Shown: positions 1-4,903 of the stretch, in pieces
Layout: each line of letters begins with the position of its first letter
Numbering within the stretch: the stretch's first letter is position 1
NCBI GenBank assembly: GCA_034420775.1
Contig: DAOUKZ010000126.1
Span: forward strand, 1 to 6,765
DNA: 6,765 nucleotides
Direction: 5' to 3'
Source of the DNA: DAOUKH01 sp034420775
GTDB lineage: Bacteria; Chloroflexota; Dehalococcoidia; SHYB01
Made by a program: the position numbers and the translations under genes
Notes under the pieces: model-generated
Databases searched by the model: none
What the model was told of the DNA's origin: nothing
The model's input: only the letters and a program-made list of their open reading frames with translations

Positions 1-74
1 AGCCGGTCGACGATCATCTCGTACTCGGTGGCGCTCAGCGCCACCTCGTCGAGCATCTCCTGGGTTACCGGCAT
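1..74 (-). CDS. purL: Phosphoribosylformylglycinamidine synthase subunit PurL, N-terminal fragment
   Basis: Only the first 24 codons and two bases of the next are inside the window; the gene runs off the left edge. The visible protein starts MPVTQEMLDEVALS and continues ATEYEMIVDR. This fits the N-terminus of the large subunit of FGAM synthase (small, PurQ/PurS-dependent type), where a short 'T.E.L.E..LS..EY..IV..L' helix precedes the ATP-grasp-like catalytic domains. PurL performs the ATP-dependent amidation of FGAR to FGAM in cytosolic purine synthesis. The ATG at 72-74 is the first plausible start: the upstream in-frame codons are a G/C-rich Arg/Ala/Phe run without ATG, GTG or TTG. No clear Shine-Dalgarno is visible. 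It is transcribed divergently from the membrane protein gene at 212. The call rests on a short stretch and family memory, with no catalytic residues in view. Confidence 0.65.
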   Translation of the reverse strand, partial: MPVTQEMLDEVALSATEYEMIVDR

Positions 75-211
75 GGCCCGCCGCCGGAAGCGCCGCCGGA
101 CGCGGTTGGGACGGGGCTGGAGTAGGGGTCGCGTCGCATGGCTTCCAGGGCGTCATCCTACCATAACGATGGCCCCGTCTTGCCCTCTTGAGGTGCGGTA
201 CCCTGTAGGGC
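75..211. promoter_or_regulatory. Divergent intergenic region between purL and the membrane-protein gene
   Basis: This 137-bp gap must hold the promoters of both outward-facing genes. The only suggestive element for the rightward gene is a -10-like TACCAT at 159-164, about 47 bases before the ATG, with no good -35 at 16-18 bases upstream. TTGCCC (180-185) and TTGAGG (188-193) resemble -35 boxes but are poorly spaced from TACCCT (199-204). On the minus strand, TAGGAT (155-160) could serve as a weak -10 for purL. No operator palindrome or riboswitch-like structure is seen. The region type is certain from gene orientation; the individual boxes are guesses. Confidence 0.35.
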
Positions 212-973
212 ATGGACATCGTCTGGATCGTGCTGATTTCCTTCGGCATCCTCGTGGCGCTGGCGCTGCTGGTCGGCGGGGCGTTCCACCTGATCACGCG
301 CCTGCGGACCGGCGCGCCGCTCAACATCGACGTCCGCGCCCTGGTTCGCATCTACCTGTACGTGGGCATCATCGCCGGCTTGCTGGTCTTCACGCAGGGA
401 GCGTCGGAGCTCATCAAGGCGGGAGCCGCCGGCCTTTCCAGCAAGGAGTTCAGCTACTCCCCCGTCTGGGTTGAGTTGCCGGAAGACAGGGTTCCGCAAC
501 CCCAGCATCCCTTGGAGCTCGCCGACCGCGGGGAACTGTCGGCCGAGGAGTTGGAGGAGCTGAGCCAAATCCTTGAGGAGCGGCGGGAAGTGAACGCCCG
601 GCTCCACGAGGAGCGGGACCGTCTCGGCCTGGAGCGGGCGCAGGACGAGGGCCTGATCGAGGGCATCAGCTTCTCCATCATCGGGGCCCTGGTGTGGGCT
701 GCCCACATGTTCGGCCGCCGCAAGATTGAGACGCAGGAGGACAGGGCGGGGCCCTTGAACCGCATCTACCTGGTGCTGCTGACGGCGATCTTCGGCATCA
801 TCACCATCGTGAGCCTGCCCCAGGCGGTCTTCGAGACGCTGCGCTACGCGGTCCTCGACCCCGCAAGCGACCACTACGAACCGGGCGAGAAGCTGGCCCT
901 GTCGATCACGGCGCTTCCGATCTGGCTGGTCTACCTCTGGAACACGGTGCGCGCAATCCGGCGATCGGAATAG
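212..973 (+). CDS. Five-helix integral membrane protein of unknown function, DUF5671-like
   Basis: The protein is 253 residues long and I do not recognise a characterised family. Hydrophobic segments suggest five membrane helices at about residues 4-25, 45-70, 147-167, 184-208 and 228-247. A hydrophilic stretch lies between helices 2 and 3. Its part at about 105-147 is Glu/Arg/Leu-rich (for example AEELEELSQILEERREVN) and looks like an amphipathic helix or short coiled coil. The motifs 'RIYLYVGIIAGLLVF' and 'RIYLVLLTAIFGIITIV' repeat an Arg-Ile-Tyr-Leu start to the helix, as in DUF5671-type proteins, where an 'R.LYLY' helix recurs; this assignment is tentative. The start is fixed by an in-frame stop at 206-208, which leaves the ATG at 212 as the first option. 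AGGG at 207-210 is too close for a good ribosome site and GAGGTG at 190-195 is too far, so translation may be weak or leaderless. There is no signal peptidase site or catalytic motif. It stands alone, divergent from purL and convergent with the oxidoreductase at 1442. Confidence 0.75.
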   Translation: MDIVWIVLISFGILVALALLVGGAFHLITRLRTGAPLNIDVRALVRIYLYVGIIAGLLVFTQGASELIKAGAAGLSSKEFSYSPVWVELPEDRVPQPQHPLELADRGELSAEELEELSQILEERREVNARLHEERDRLGLERAQDEGLIEGISFSIIGALVWAAHMFGRRKIETQEDRAGPLNRIYLVLLTAIFGIITIVSLPQAVFETLRYAVLDPASDHYEPGEKLALSITALPIWLVYLWNTVRAIRRSE

Positions 974-1003
974 CCGCTCGGGCCTATCAGGCGTAGCCGC
1001 GCC

Positions 1004-1033
1004 GCGCCCCTCCGGCGCGCCCGTGGGGGCGCG
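1004..1033. repeat. GC-rich hairpin downstream of the membrane-protein gene
   Basis: GCGCCCC (1004-1010) pairs with GGGGCGC (1026-1032); the flanking C1003 and G1033 add an eighth pair. The loop is 15 bases. It sits about 30 bases behind the stop codon at 971-973, so it could help end transcription, but no T-run follows. It overlaps the left end of repeat copy A. Confidence 0.4.
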
Positions 1034-1130
1034 TGCCCTCTCTCAATCTCCCCCAGCAGGGGGAGAGGCTTGCGTAATGGCTCCGGTTGTGGGGGAACGG
1101 GCGAGTCGCGACTCGCCCCTACAGGGGAGG
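1007..1130. repeat. Composite intergenic repeat, copy A
   Basis: It begins CCCCTCCGGCGCGCC and contains the hairpin TCTCCCCC-agca-GGGGGAGA (1047-1066; 8-bp stem, 4-base loop). The tail TTGCGTAAT follows, then the perfect palindrome GGGCGAGTCG/CGACTCGCCC (1099-1118) and CCTACAGGGGAGG. The same order of blocks recurs 264 bp downstream as copy A'. The palindromes show it is a structured repeat; genome-wide dispersal is inferred. Confidence 0.7.
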
Positions 1131-1189
1131 CGCGGCACCGACTGTGCACGGGCTTCGATGGCCGTTGGCGGTTGTGAGGGGGCCCCTCA

Positions 1190-1226
1190 TCTCAATCTTC
1201 TCCCGTGGCGAGACCTTTGCGTAACC
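1190..1226 (+). repeat. Hairpin repeat copy B (direct orientation)
   Basis: TCTCAATCTTCTCCC at 1191-1204 (reading TCTCAATCT shared with copy A) is followed by GAGACCTTTGCGTAACC up to 1226. This is the same hairpin-plus-tail element as in copy A, but with a degraded stem. It matches copy C on the opposite strand at about 25 of 30 positions. Confidence 0.6.
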
Positions 1227-1270
1227 GGGGGCGCGGGCTCCGGCAAGGTCGCGCGGCCCCCGCCGCCCTA

Positions 1271-1375
1271 CCCCTCCGACGCGCCTGACGGCGCGCACCC
1301 TCTTTCAGTTTCCCCTATAGAGGGGGAAAGGCCGGAGGGGACGGGCGATTCGCGAGGTGCCCCTGCGGGAGGGGA
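1271..1375. repeat. Composite intergenic repeat, copy A' (diverged)
   Basis: It begins CCCCTCCGACGCGCC, matching the first 15 bases of copy A with one difference. It continues with CCCTCTTTCAGT, then the hairpin TTTCCCC (1309-1315) / GGGGAAA (1323-1329). After that comes GACGGGCGATTCGCGAGGTGCCCC, the eroded counterpart of the 1099-1118 palindrome, and GCGGGAGGGG. Relative to copy A it lacks about 20 bases around the TTGCGTAAT tail. Confidence 0.65.
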
Positions 1376-1388
1376 CGTTACGCGGCGC

Positions 1389-1424
1389 GGTTATGCAAAG
1401 GTCTCCGTGGGGAGAAGAGGCAGG
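1389..1424 (-). repeat. Hairpin repeat copy C (inverted orientation)
   Basis: Read on the minus strand, this gives CTTCTCCCCACGGAGACC followed by TTTGCATAACC. That is the same element as copy B (1197-1226) with one deletion and few substitutions. Copies B and C therefore form inverted ends around a 221-bp segment (1197-1417). Copy C ends about 20 bases beyond the stop codon of the minus-strand oxidoreductase gene. Confidence 0.65.
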
Positions 1425-1441
1425 GGGATCATCCCGCGCCC

Positions 1442-2515
1442 TCAGCCGGCCACGGATACGACGATGTTGCCGACGTGCTCCTTGGCCAGGAATGCTTCCT
1501 GGGCGCGCACGAGTTCTCGCAGCGGGTAGACGGCGGCCAGCACGGGGCGCACCTCGCCGCGCTCGATGTAGCCCACCAGCCCGGGAAAGGTATCCGGCGG
1601 GGCGATCGTAACGCCCGTGAAGGTGAGGTCGCTGAGGTAAAAGGTGCGCAGGTCGAACGCGACTTTCGGGCCCGCGATCGCGCCGGAGCAGGTGTACGTA
1701 CCCCCGCGCCGCAGGGCGCCGATGAGCTGCGGCCACAGCGGCCCTCCCACAACGTCCGCGACGACGTCGACGCTGTCCCGCCCGATGGCGACACGGAGCG
1801 CCGCGGCGAGGTCTTCCGGGGAACGAGGCAAGACGGCGTCTGCGCCGAGCGCGCGTACGGCGGCGGCCTTGGATTCGCCGCAGAGCGCGACGGTCTTCGC
1901 GCCGCGCCGGGCGGCAAGCTGGACCAGCGCGGTCCCCACGCCGCCGGACGCGCCGGTGATCAGGACGACGTCGCCGGCGGTTACCCCCGCCCGCTCCAAC
2001 ATGGCTTCCGCGGTTATCCACGAGGTGGCGAAGGTGGCGAGCTCGGCGTCGGTCAGGTCGCTCTCGATAGGGTGGACGTTCCGCGCGTCGATGACGGTGT
2101 ACTCCGCGAAGCCGCCGTCGCGCTCCGCGCCGAAGTAGCCGCAGCGCTCCATGTCCATGGGCCGGTCCCAGTCGCGGAGCCACGTGTCCACGATCACGCG
2201 CCTGCCGAGCAGGGCTTCAGGCGCTCCGGCGCCGAGGGCCGCCACCCGCCCGCAGACGTCGGCCCCCTGAATGCGCGGAAAGGCGATTGCGCCGCCCCAG
2301 CCGCCTTGCACGTCCTCCGTGCCCTCTTCGGCGTGCCTGGAGTACCAGGCGGTGCGCGTGTTGACGTCGGTGTTGTTCAGGCCGCAGGCGCCCACGGCGA
2401 TCAGGACCTCGCCTGGGCCGGGCGACGGCGTGGGCCAGTCCTCGCGGTATTCGAGCTTATCGAGTCCGCCGTGCGCCGTCAGGACGACCGCACGCATGGT
2501 GTCCGGCTTGTCCAC
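1442..2515 (-). CDS. Zinc-less medium-chain dehydrogenase/reductase (quinone-oxidoreductase-like)
   Basis: This 357-residue cytosolic protein belongs to the MDR superfamily and reads like the 'alcohol dehydrogenase family'/Qor group, which use NAD(P)H on enones, quinones or alcohols. The N-terminal GroES-like domain starts MRAVVLTAHGGLDKLEYR (residues 7-24) and carries PGPGEVLI (32-39) and GACGLNNTD (42-50). IQGADVCG (82-89) replaces the usual zinc-binding GHE. The Rossmann domain has the nucleotide loop GASGGVG at 188-194. C44 remains, but the other catalytic zinc ligands and the four-Cys structural zinc lobe are absent, so a zinc-independent reductase is favoured. The start is GTG at 2513-2515, with GGAG 11 bases upstream inside the end of the preceding gene. 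An internal ATG at 2495-2497 (residue 7) is the alternative and would match the family N-terminus better. It begins 3 nt after the monooxygenase stop, so the two are almost certainly one operon. The substrate is unknown. Confidence 0.88.
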   Translation of the reverse strand: MDKPDTMRAVVLTAHGGLDKLEYREDWPTPSPGPGEVLIAVGACGLNNTDVNTRTAWYSRHAEEGTEDVQGGWGGAIAFPRIQGADVCGRVAALGAGAPEALLGRRVIVDTWLRDWDRPMDMERCGYFGAERDGGFAEYTVIDARNVHPIESDLTDAELATFATSWITAEAMLERAGVTAGDVVLITGASGGVGTALVQLAARRGAKTVALCGESKAAAVRALGADAVLPRSPEDLAAALRVAIGRDSVDVVADVVGGPLWPQLIGALRRGGTYTCSGAIAGPKVAFDLRTFYLSDLTFTGVTIAPPDTFPGLVGYIERGEVRPVLAAVYPLRELVRAQEAFLAKEHVGNIVVSVAG

Positions 2516-2518
2516 GCC

Positions 2519-3652
2519 CTATCCATCTCCGGCGAACCGGGGCATCACCTTCGTGGCGAAGGTCTCCAGGTTCTTCAGCGTCTTGTTCAACGGGATGCCC
2601 ATGTGGGAGAACTCGACGAGCAGATAGTCCAGGTGGCAGACCTCCCGCAGCTCCTCGATCTTCTCCACCACGTTCTCCGGTGAGCCCACGAGCAGCGTTC
2701 GCGGCTCGAGGAAGTCCCAGTCCAGCTTCACTTCATCCGCCAGGACCTCGTCCGGGTTGGTGAAGACCTGCCTGCCCCGGAAGGGATCGTTGAAGATGAA
2801 GGAGGACATGATGCCTTCCTCCGCATCCCGCCGCGCCTCCTCCATCGAAGCGGCGACGTAGGTGGAGCGCATGACCGCCTGGTCTTCGCCCAGAGCGAAC
2901 GGCCGCCCCTCCCGCTCCGTTCTGGCCCGGGCGTAGAGCTCCATCCGCTGCCTGATCCTGAGAGGCGGAGGCTGCCAGTAGCAGGCCTTCAGCCCGAGCT
3001 CGGCCGCGGTGGTCACCGAGCGGTCGGTGGAGACGGTCATCCACAGCGGCGGGTGCGGCTTCTGGTAGGGCCGCGGCGTCACGCGCAGTTTGGTGACCTT
3101 CTCCCCGTCCTGCCAGACGGGATTCGAGGGATACCGGGGGTGCGAGAAGACGGTGTCTTCGGCGGGGAAGGTGTAGTTGGTCCCCTCGTAGGAGAAATAC
3201 TCGTTGGTCCATATCTCCCGCACGATCTCCACCATCTCATTGAACAGCTCCCGGTTCTCCTTGTCCTTGCGCGGGTCGGCGTTGGGGTGAAACTGCGGCC
3301 CCTCGTAGGGCCAGATGCCTCTGCCGAAGCCGACCTCGACGCGGCCGCCGGTCATGTTGTCGAGCATCGCGAGGTCCTCGGCGAGCCGGATCGGATGCCA
3401 CCATGGGGCGATGTTCGCCATCTGGCCGATGCGGATCTTCGACGTCCGCGCCGCGAGGTCGGCGCCGAGCAGGACCGGGTTCGGCAAGTCGCCCAACCCA
3501 TAGGGCCCGAAGTGGTGTTCTCCGAGCCACATGGCCTCGAACCCGAGATGCTCGGCCAGAATGGTCTGCTGCCGGAGGTTGTCGATGTGCGCGTCGGCCG
3601 TGGCGGCCTCTCCGGCGGAACCCGCCACGGTGGTGAAGGCTGCGAACTTCAT
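2519..3652 (-). CDS. LLM class flavin-dependent oxidoreductase (luciferase-like monooxygenase)
   Basis: This 377-residue protein of the bacterial-luciferase-like TIM-barrel family uses reduced FMN (or F420) to oxygenate or dehydrogenate organic substrates in the cytosol. Visible landmarks are the N-terminal strand MKFAAFTTVA (1-10), the family-typical LGFEAMWLGEHHF (36-48) with EHHF, and SKIRIGQMANIAPWWHPIRLAED (71-93). They continue with LDNMTGGRVEVGFGRG (97-112), RPYQKPHPPLWMT (194-206) and a late segment LLVGSPENVVEKIEELRE (320-337). Length and order match an intact luciferase-like monomer. The start ATG at 3650-3652 is chosen because GGGAGG (minus strand, 3661-3666) lies 8 bases upstream; a longer frame to 3736 adds 28 residues of non-conserved sequence. 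It is the first gene of a two-gene operon with the MDR oxidoreductase and is divergent from the PHP-like hydrolase. Environmental Chloroflexota such as SAR202 are known for many such flavin monooxygenases. Substrate and cofactor (FMN versus F420) cannot be decided here. Confidence 0.9.
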   Translation of the reverse strand: MKFAAFTTVAGSAGEAATADAHIDNLRQQTILAEHLGFEAMWLGEHHFGPYGLGDLPNPVLLGADLAARTSKIRIGQMANIAPWWHPIRLAEDLAMLDNMTGGRVEVGFGRGIWPYEGPQFHPNADPRKDKENRELFNEMVEIVREIWTNEYFSYEGTNYTFPAEDTVFSHPRYPSNPVWQDGEKVTKLRVTPRPYQKPHPPLWMTVSTDRSVTTAAELGLKACYWQPPPLRIRQRMELYARARTEREGRPFALGEDQAVMRSTYVAASMEEARRDAEEGIMSSFIFNDPFRGRQVFTNPDEVLADEVKLDWDFLEPRTLLVGSPENVVEKIEELREVCHLDYLLVEFSHMGIPLNKTLKNLETFATKVMPRFAGDG

Positions 3653-3754
3653 TCCGGAAGCCTCCCTCGTCCGGCTCCTCTTGGGAGGGGCCGGTCCGTG
3701 CTCCAAATGGGCCGTGGTACGCTTGCTCGCCACCATACTACGAGGAGCCGCGCC
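3653..3754. promoter_or_regulatory. Divergent control region of the monooxygenase operon and the hydrolase
   Basis: These 102 bp separate two oppositely oriented catabolic-type genes, so both promoters must lie here or slightly inside the opposite gene. Toward the hydrolase, CATACT (3734-3739) is a weak -10-like box, with no matching -35 at normal spacing. A strong ribosome site GAGGAG (3742-3747) stands 7 bases before its ATG. Toward the monooxygenase, the leader carries a stable hairpin and the GGGAGG ribosome site. No helix-turn-helix operator is identified and no regulator gene is nearby. Confidence 0.5.
3671..3694 (-). promoter_or_regulatory. Hairpin in the leader of the monooxygenase operon
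   Basis: CCGGCTCCTC (3671-3680) is nearly self-complementary to GGAGGGGCCGG up to 3694. This gives a 10-position stem with a TTGG loop; on the minus-strand transcript one position is an A-C mismatch. The hairpin lies 4 bases upstream of the ribosome site at 3661-3666. Its 5' arm on the transcript contains CCTCCC (3683-3688), which is exactly complementary to that GGGAGG. It could therefore either fold on itself and leave the site open, or pair with the site and hide it. The structure is seen; the regulatory role is inferred. Confidence 0.4.
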
Positions 3755-4807
3755 ATGCCTTCAGGACGGAACCGGGGTCTGGTCCAGACCGTGCTGGGCC
3801 TCGTACCTCCATCGGAACTCGGCGCCACCACGACCCACGAACATCTCTACGCCGACTTCTCCTCGATGTATCGCCCGGCGCAGGACTCGCCGTCTCCCGA
3901 ACTGGCGGACGCGCCCTTGGCCCTGGAGAACCTGGGATGGATCCGGCGCAACTACTACAGCAACCGCCCGAACCTTCGATTGACTGACCTGGACACGGCC
4001 GTACAAGAGGTCAGGAAGTACCGGGAAGCCGGCGGCGGGGCAATCGTGGAGGCGACCACGCTGGGAATCGGACGCTCGCCCGGCGCCCTTGCCCGGATAT
4101 CGCGTGAATCGGGCGTGCACGTCGTCATGGGCGCGGGCTTCTACGTGGGAGCGGCCCATCCCGACGACATGGACCGCCGCAGCGTGGAGGACCTGGCGCG
4201 GGAGATGGCCGGCGACATCACCGAAGGCGCCGAAGGGAGCGGCGTCAAGGCGGGCATCATCGGGGAGATCGGCTGTACGTGGCCTTTGGCCCCGAACGAG
4301 CGCAAGGCACTAGCGGCGGCGGCAATCGCTCAGAAGGAAACGGGCGCGGCTATCTCGGTGCATCCCGGACGGCATCCCGATGCGCCGATGGAGATCCTGG
4401 AAGTTCTCGCGAACAACGGCGCGGACCTATCTCGCGTGGTCATGGCGCATCTCGATCGGACCGTGTTCGAGTTCGGCGCGGTGCAGCGCATCGCCGCGTC
4501 GGGCTGCTACCTCGAATGGGACCTCTTCGGGAACGAGGGGTCGCATTACCCGAACGCCGAAATCGACATGCCCAGCGATGCCCAGCGGCTGGACTTCATA
4601 AGGCGCGCCGTCGACGCCGGCTACTCCGACAAGATCGTCATGGGCCACGACATCTTCACGAAGCACCGGCTTGTTCGCTACGGCGGGCACGGCTACGGCC
4701 ACATTCTTCAGAACATCGTTCCCAAGATGCGGCGCAAGGGCTTCTCGGACGATACGATTCGAGCGATGACCGTGGACAACCCGGCCCAGTTGCTCTCTTT
4801 CGTGTAG
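3755..4807 (+). CDS. Phosphotriesterase-related amidohydrolase, PHP type
   Basis: This 350-residue metal-dependent TIM-barrel hydrolase belongs to the phosphotriesterase family (COG1735-like). Members hydrolyse lactones, esters or phosphotriesters; many are lactonases or have no known substrate. All expected metal-site residues are visible: HxH at H28/H30 in TTTHEHLY, the bridging Glu at E171 in KAGIIGEIG, H203 in SVHPGRH, H232 in MAHLDR and D299 in MGHDIF. The GII.EIG form with Glu is that of E. coli PHP rather than the carboxylated Lys of true phosphotriesterases and PLL lactonases. The C-terminal GGHGYGHILQNIVPKMRRKG and DNPAQLL also follow PHP. The start ATG at 3755-3757 has GAGGAG 7 bases upstream; the frame stays open far upstream to 3053, but that part is antisense to the monooxygenase. 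It is divergent from the monooxygenase/MDR operon, which suggests a shared pathway, possibly hydrolysis of an ester or lactone made by the monooxygenase. That link is inference. Confidence 0.9.
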   Translation: MPSGRNRGLVQTVLGLVPPSELGATTTHEHLYADFSSMYRPAQDSPSPELADAPLALENLGWIRRNYYSNRPNLRLTDLDTAVQEVRKYREAGGGAIVEATTLGIGRSPGALARISRESGVHVVMGAGFYVGAAHPDDMDRRSVEDLAREMAGDITEGAEGSGVKAGIIGEIGCTWPLAPNERKALAAAAIAQKETGAAISVHPGRHPDAPMEILEVLANNGADLSRVVMAHLDRTVFEFGAVQRIAASGCYLEWDLFGNEGSHYPNAEIDMPSDAQRLDFIRRAVDAGYSDKIVMGHDIFTKHRLVRYGGHGYGHILQNIVPKMRRKGFSDDTIRAMTVDNPAQLLSFV

Positions 4808-4832
4808 CGTCCTCCATATCCTGAGGCGCCCG

Positions 4833-4862
4833 TTGACACCCGGAAAAGGCGGCCCGTATTCT
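4833..4862 (+). promoter_or_regulatory. Sigma-70-type promoter of meaB
   Basis: A perfect -35 box TTGACA (4833-4838) is followed after 18 bases by TATTCT (4857-4862), which matches four of six -10 positions. Transcription would start near 4869-4871, giving a leader of about 35 bases before the TTG start at 4904. It lies in the 96-bp gap after the hydrolase stop, so meaB can be expressed independently of the upstream gene. Confidence 0.6.
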
Positions 4863-4903
4863 GGGATTCGATTCTGGAAGCCGCCACCTGACCGGAGACC
4901 TCG

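Larger units (their letters stand above)
974..1441. repeat. Non-coding block of degenerate hairpin-forming intergenic repeats
   Basis: This 468-bp gap separates two convergent genes and holds no credible gene. It is built from diverged copies of at least two repeat elements: a hairpin of the type TCTC-aat-CTCCCCC/GGGGGAGA, often followed by CTTTGCGTAAC, and a palindrome of the type GGGCGA-TCGCGA-TCGCCC followed by CCTAC. Separate entries give the copies. Such mosaics of short palindromes between genes are typical of REP- or MITE-like dispersed repeats in GC-rich environmental genomes. Here they may also act as the transcription end for both flanking genes. Open frames crossing it are low-complexity Arg/Gly/Pro frames without conserved sequence. 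Confidence 0.75.

Noticed and set aside
158..874. Open frame on the minus strand opposite the membrane-protein gene
   Set aside because: The plus-strand frame encodes clear membrane helices with a bounded start. The minus frame is Gln/Arg/Asp-rich shadow sequence.
1004..1033. Hairpin as an intrinsic terminator of the membrane-protein gene
   Set aside because: The stem is good, but no T-run follows and the hairpin overlaps the repeat family, so it is listed as a repeat hairpin only.
1023..1529. Open frame through the repeat block on the + strand
   Set aside because: It translates repeat copies and then antisense of the MDR gene; the sequence is low complexity with no conserved segment.
1475..2683. 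Long open frame on the + strand (402 codons) opposite the MDR gene and the end of the monooxygenase gene
   Set aside because: It is fully antisense to two clearly conserved proteins, is rich in Arg/Gly/Asp/Val as expected of a GC-rich shadow frame, and shows no recognisable domain.
3653..3736. Upstream start for the monooxygenase adding 28 residues
   Set aside because: The added residues are not family-like and would translate the hairpin. The ATG at 3652 has GGGAGG at 8-base spacing and gives the typical N-terminal strand.
3053..3754. In-frame upstream extension of the hydrolase by 234 codons
   Set aside because: It is antisense to the monooxygenase and lacks family similarity. The ATG at 3755 has a well-spaced GAGGAG and begins just before the conserved N-terminus.
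4870..4903. Possible cobalamin riboswitch ahead of meaB
   Set aside because: The predicted leader is only about 35 bases, far too short for a B12 riboswitch, and no B12-box-like sequence is seen.
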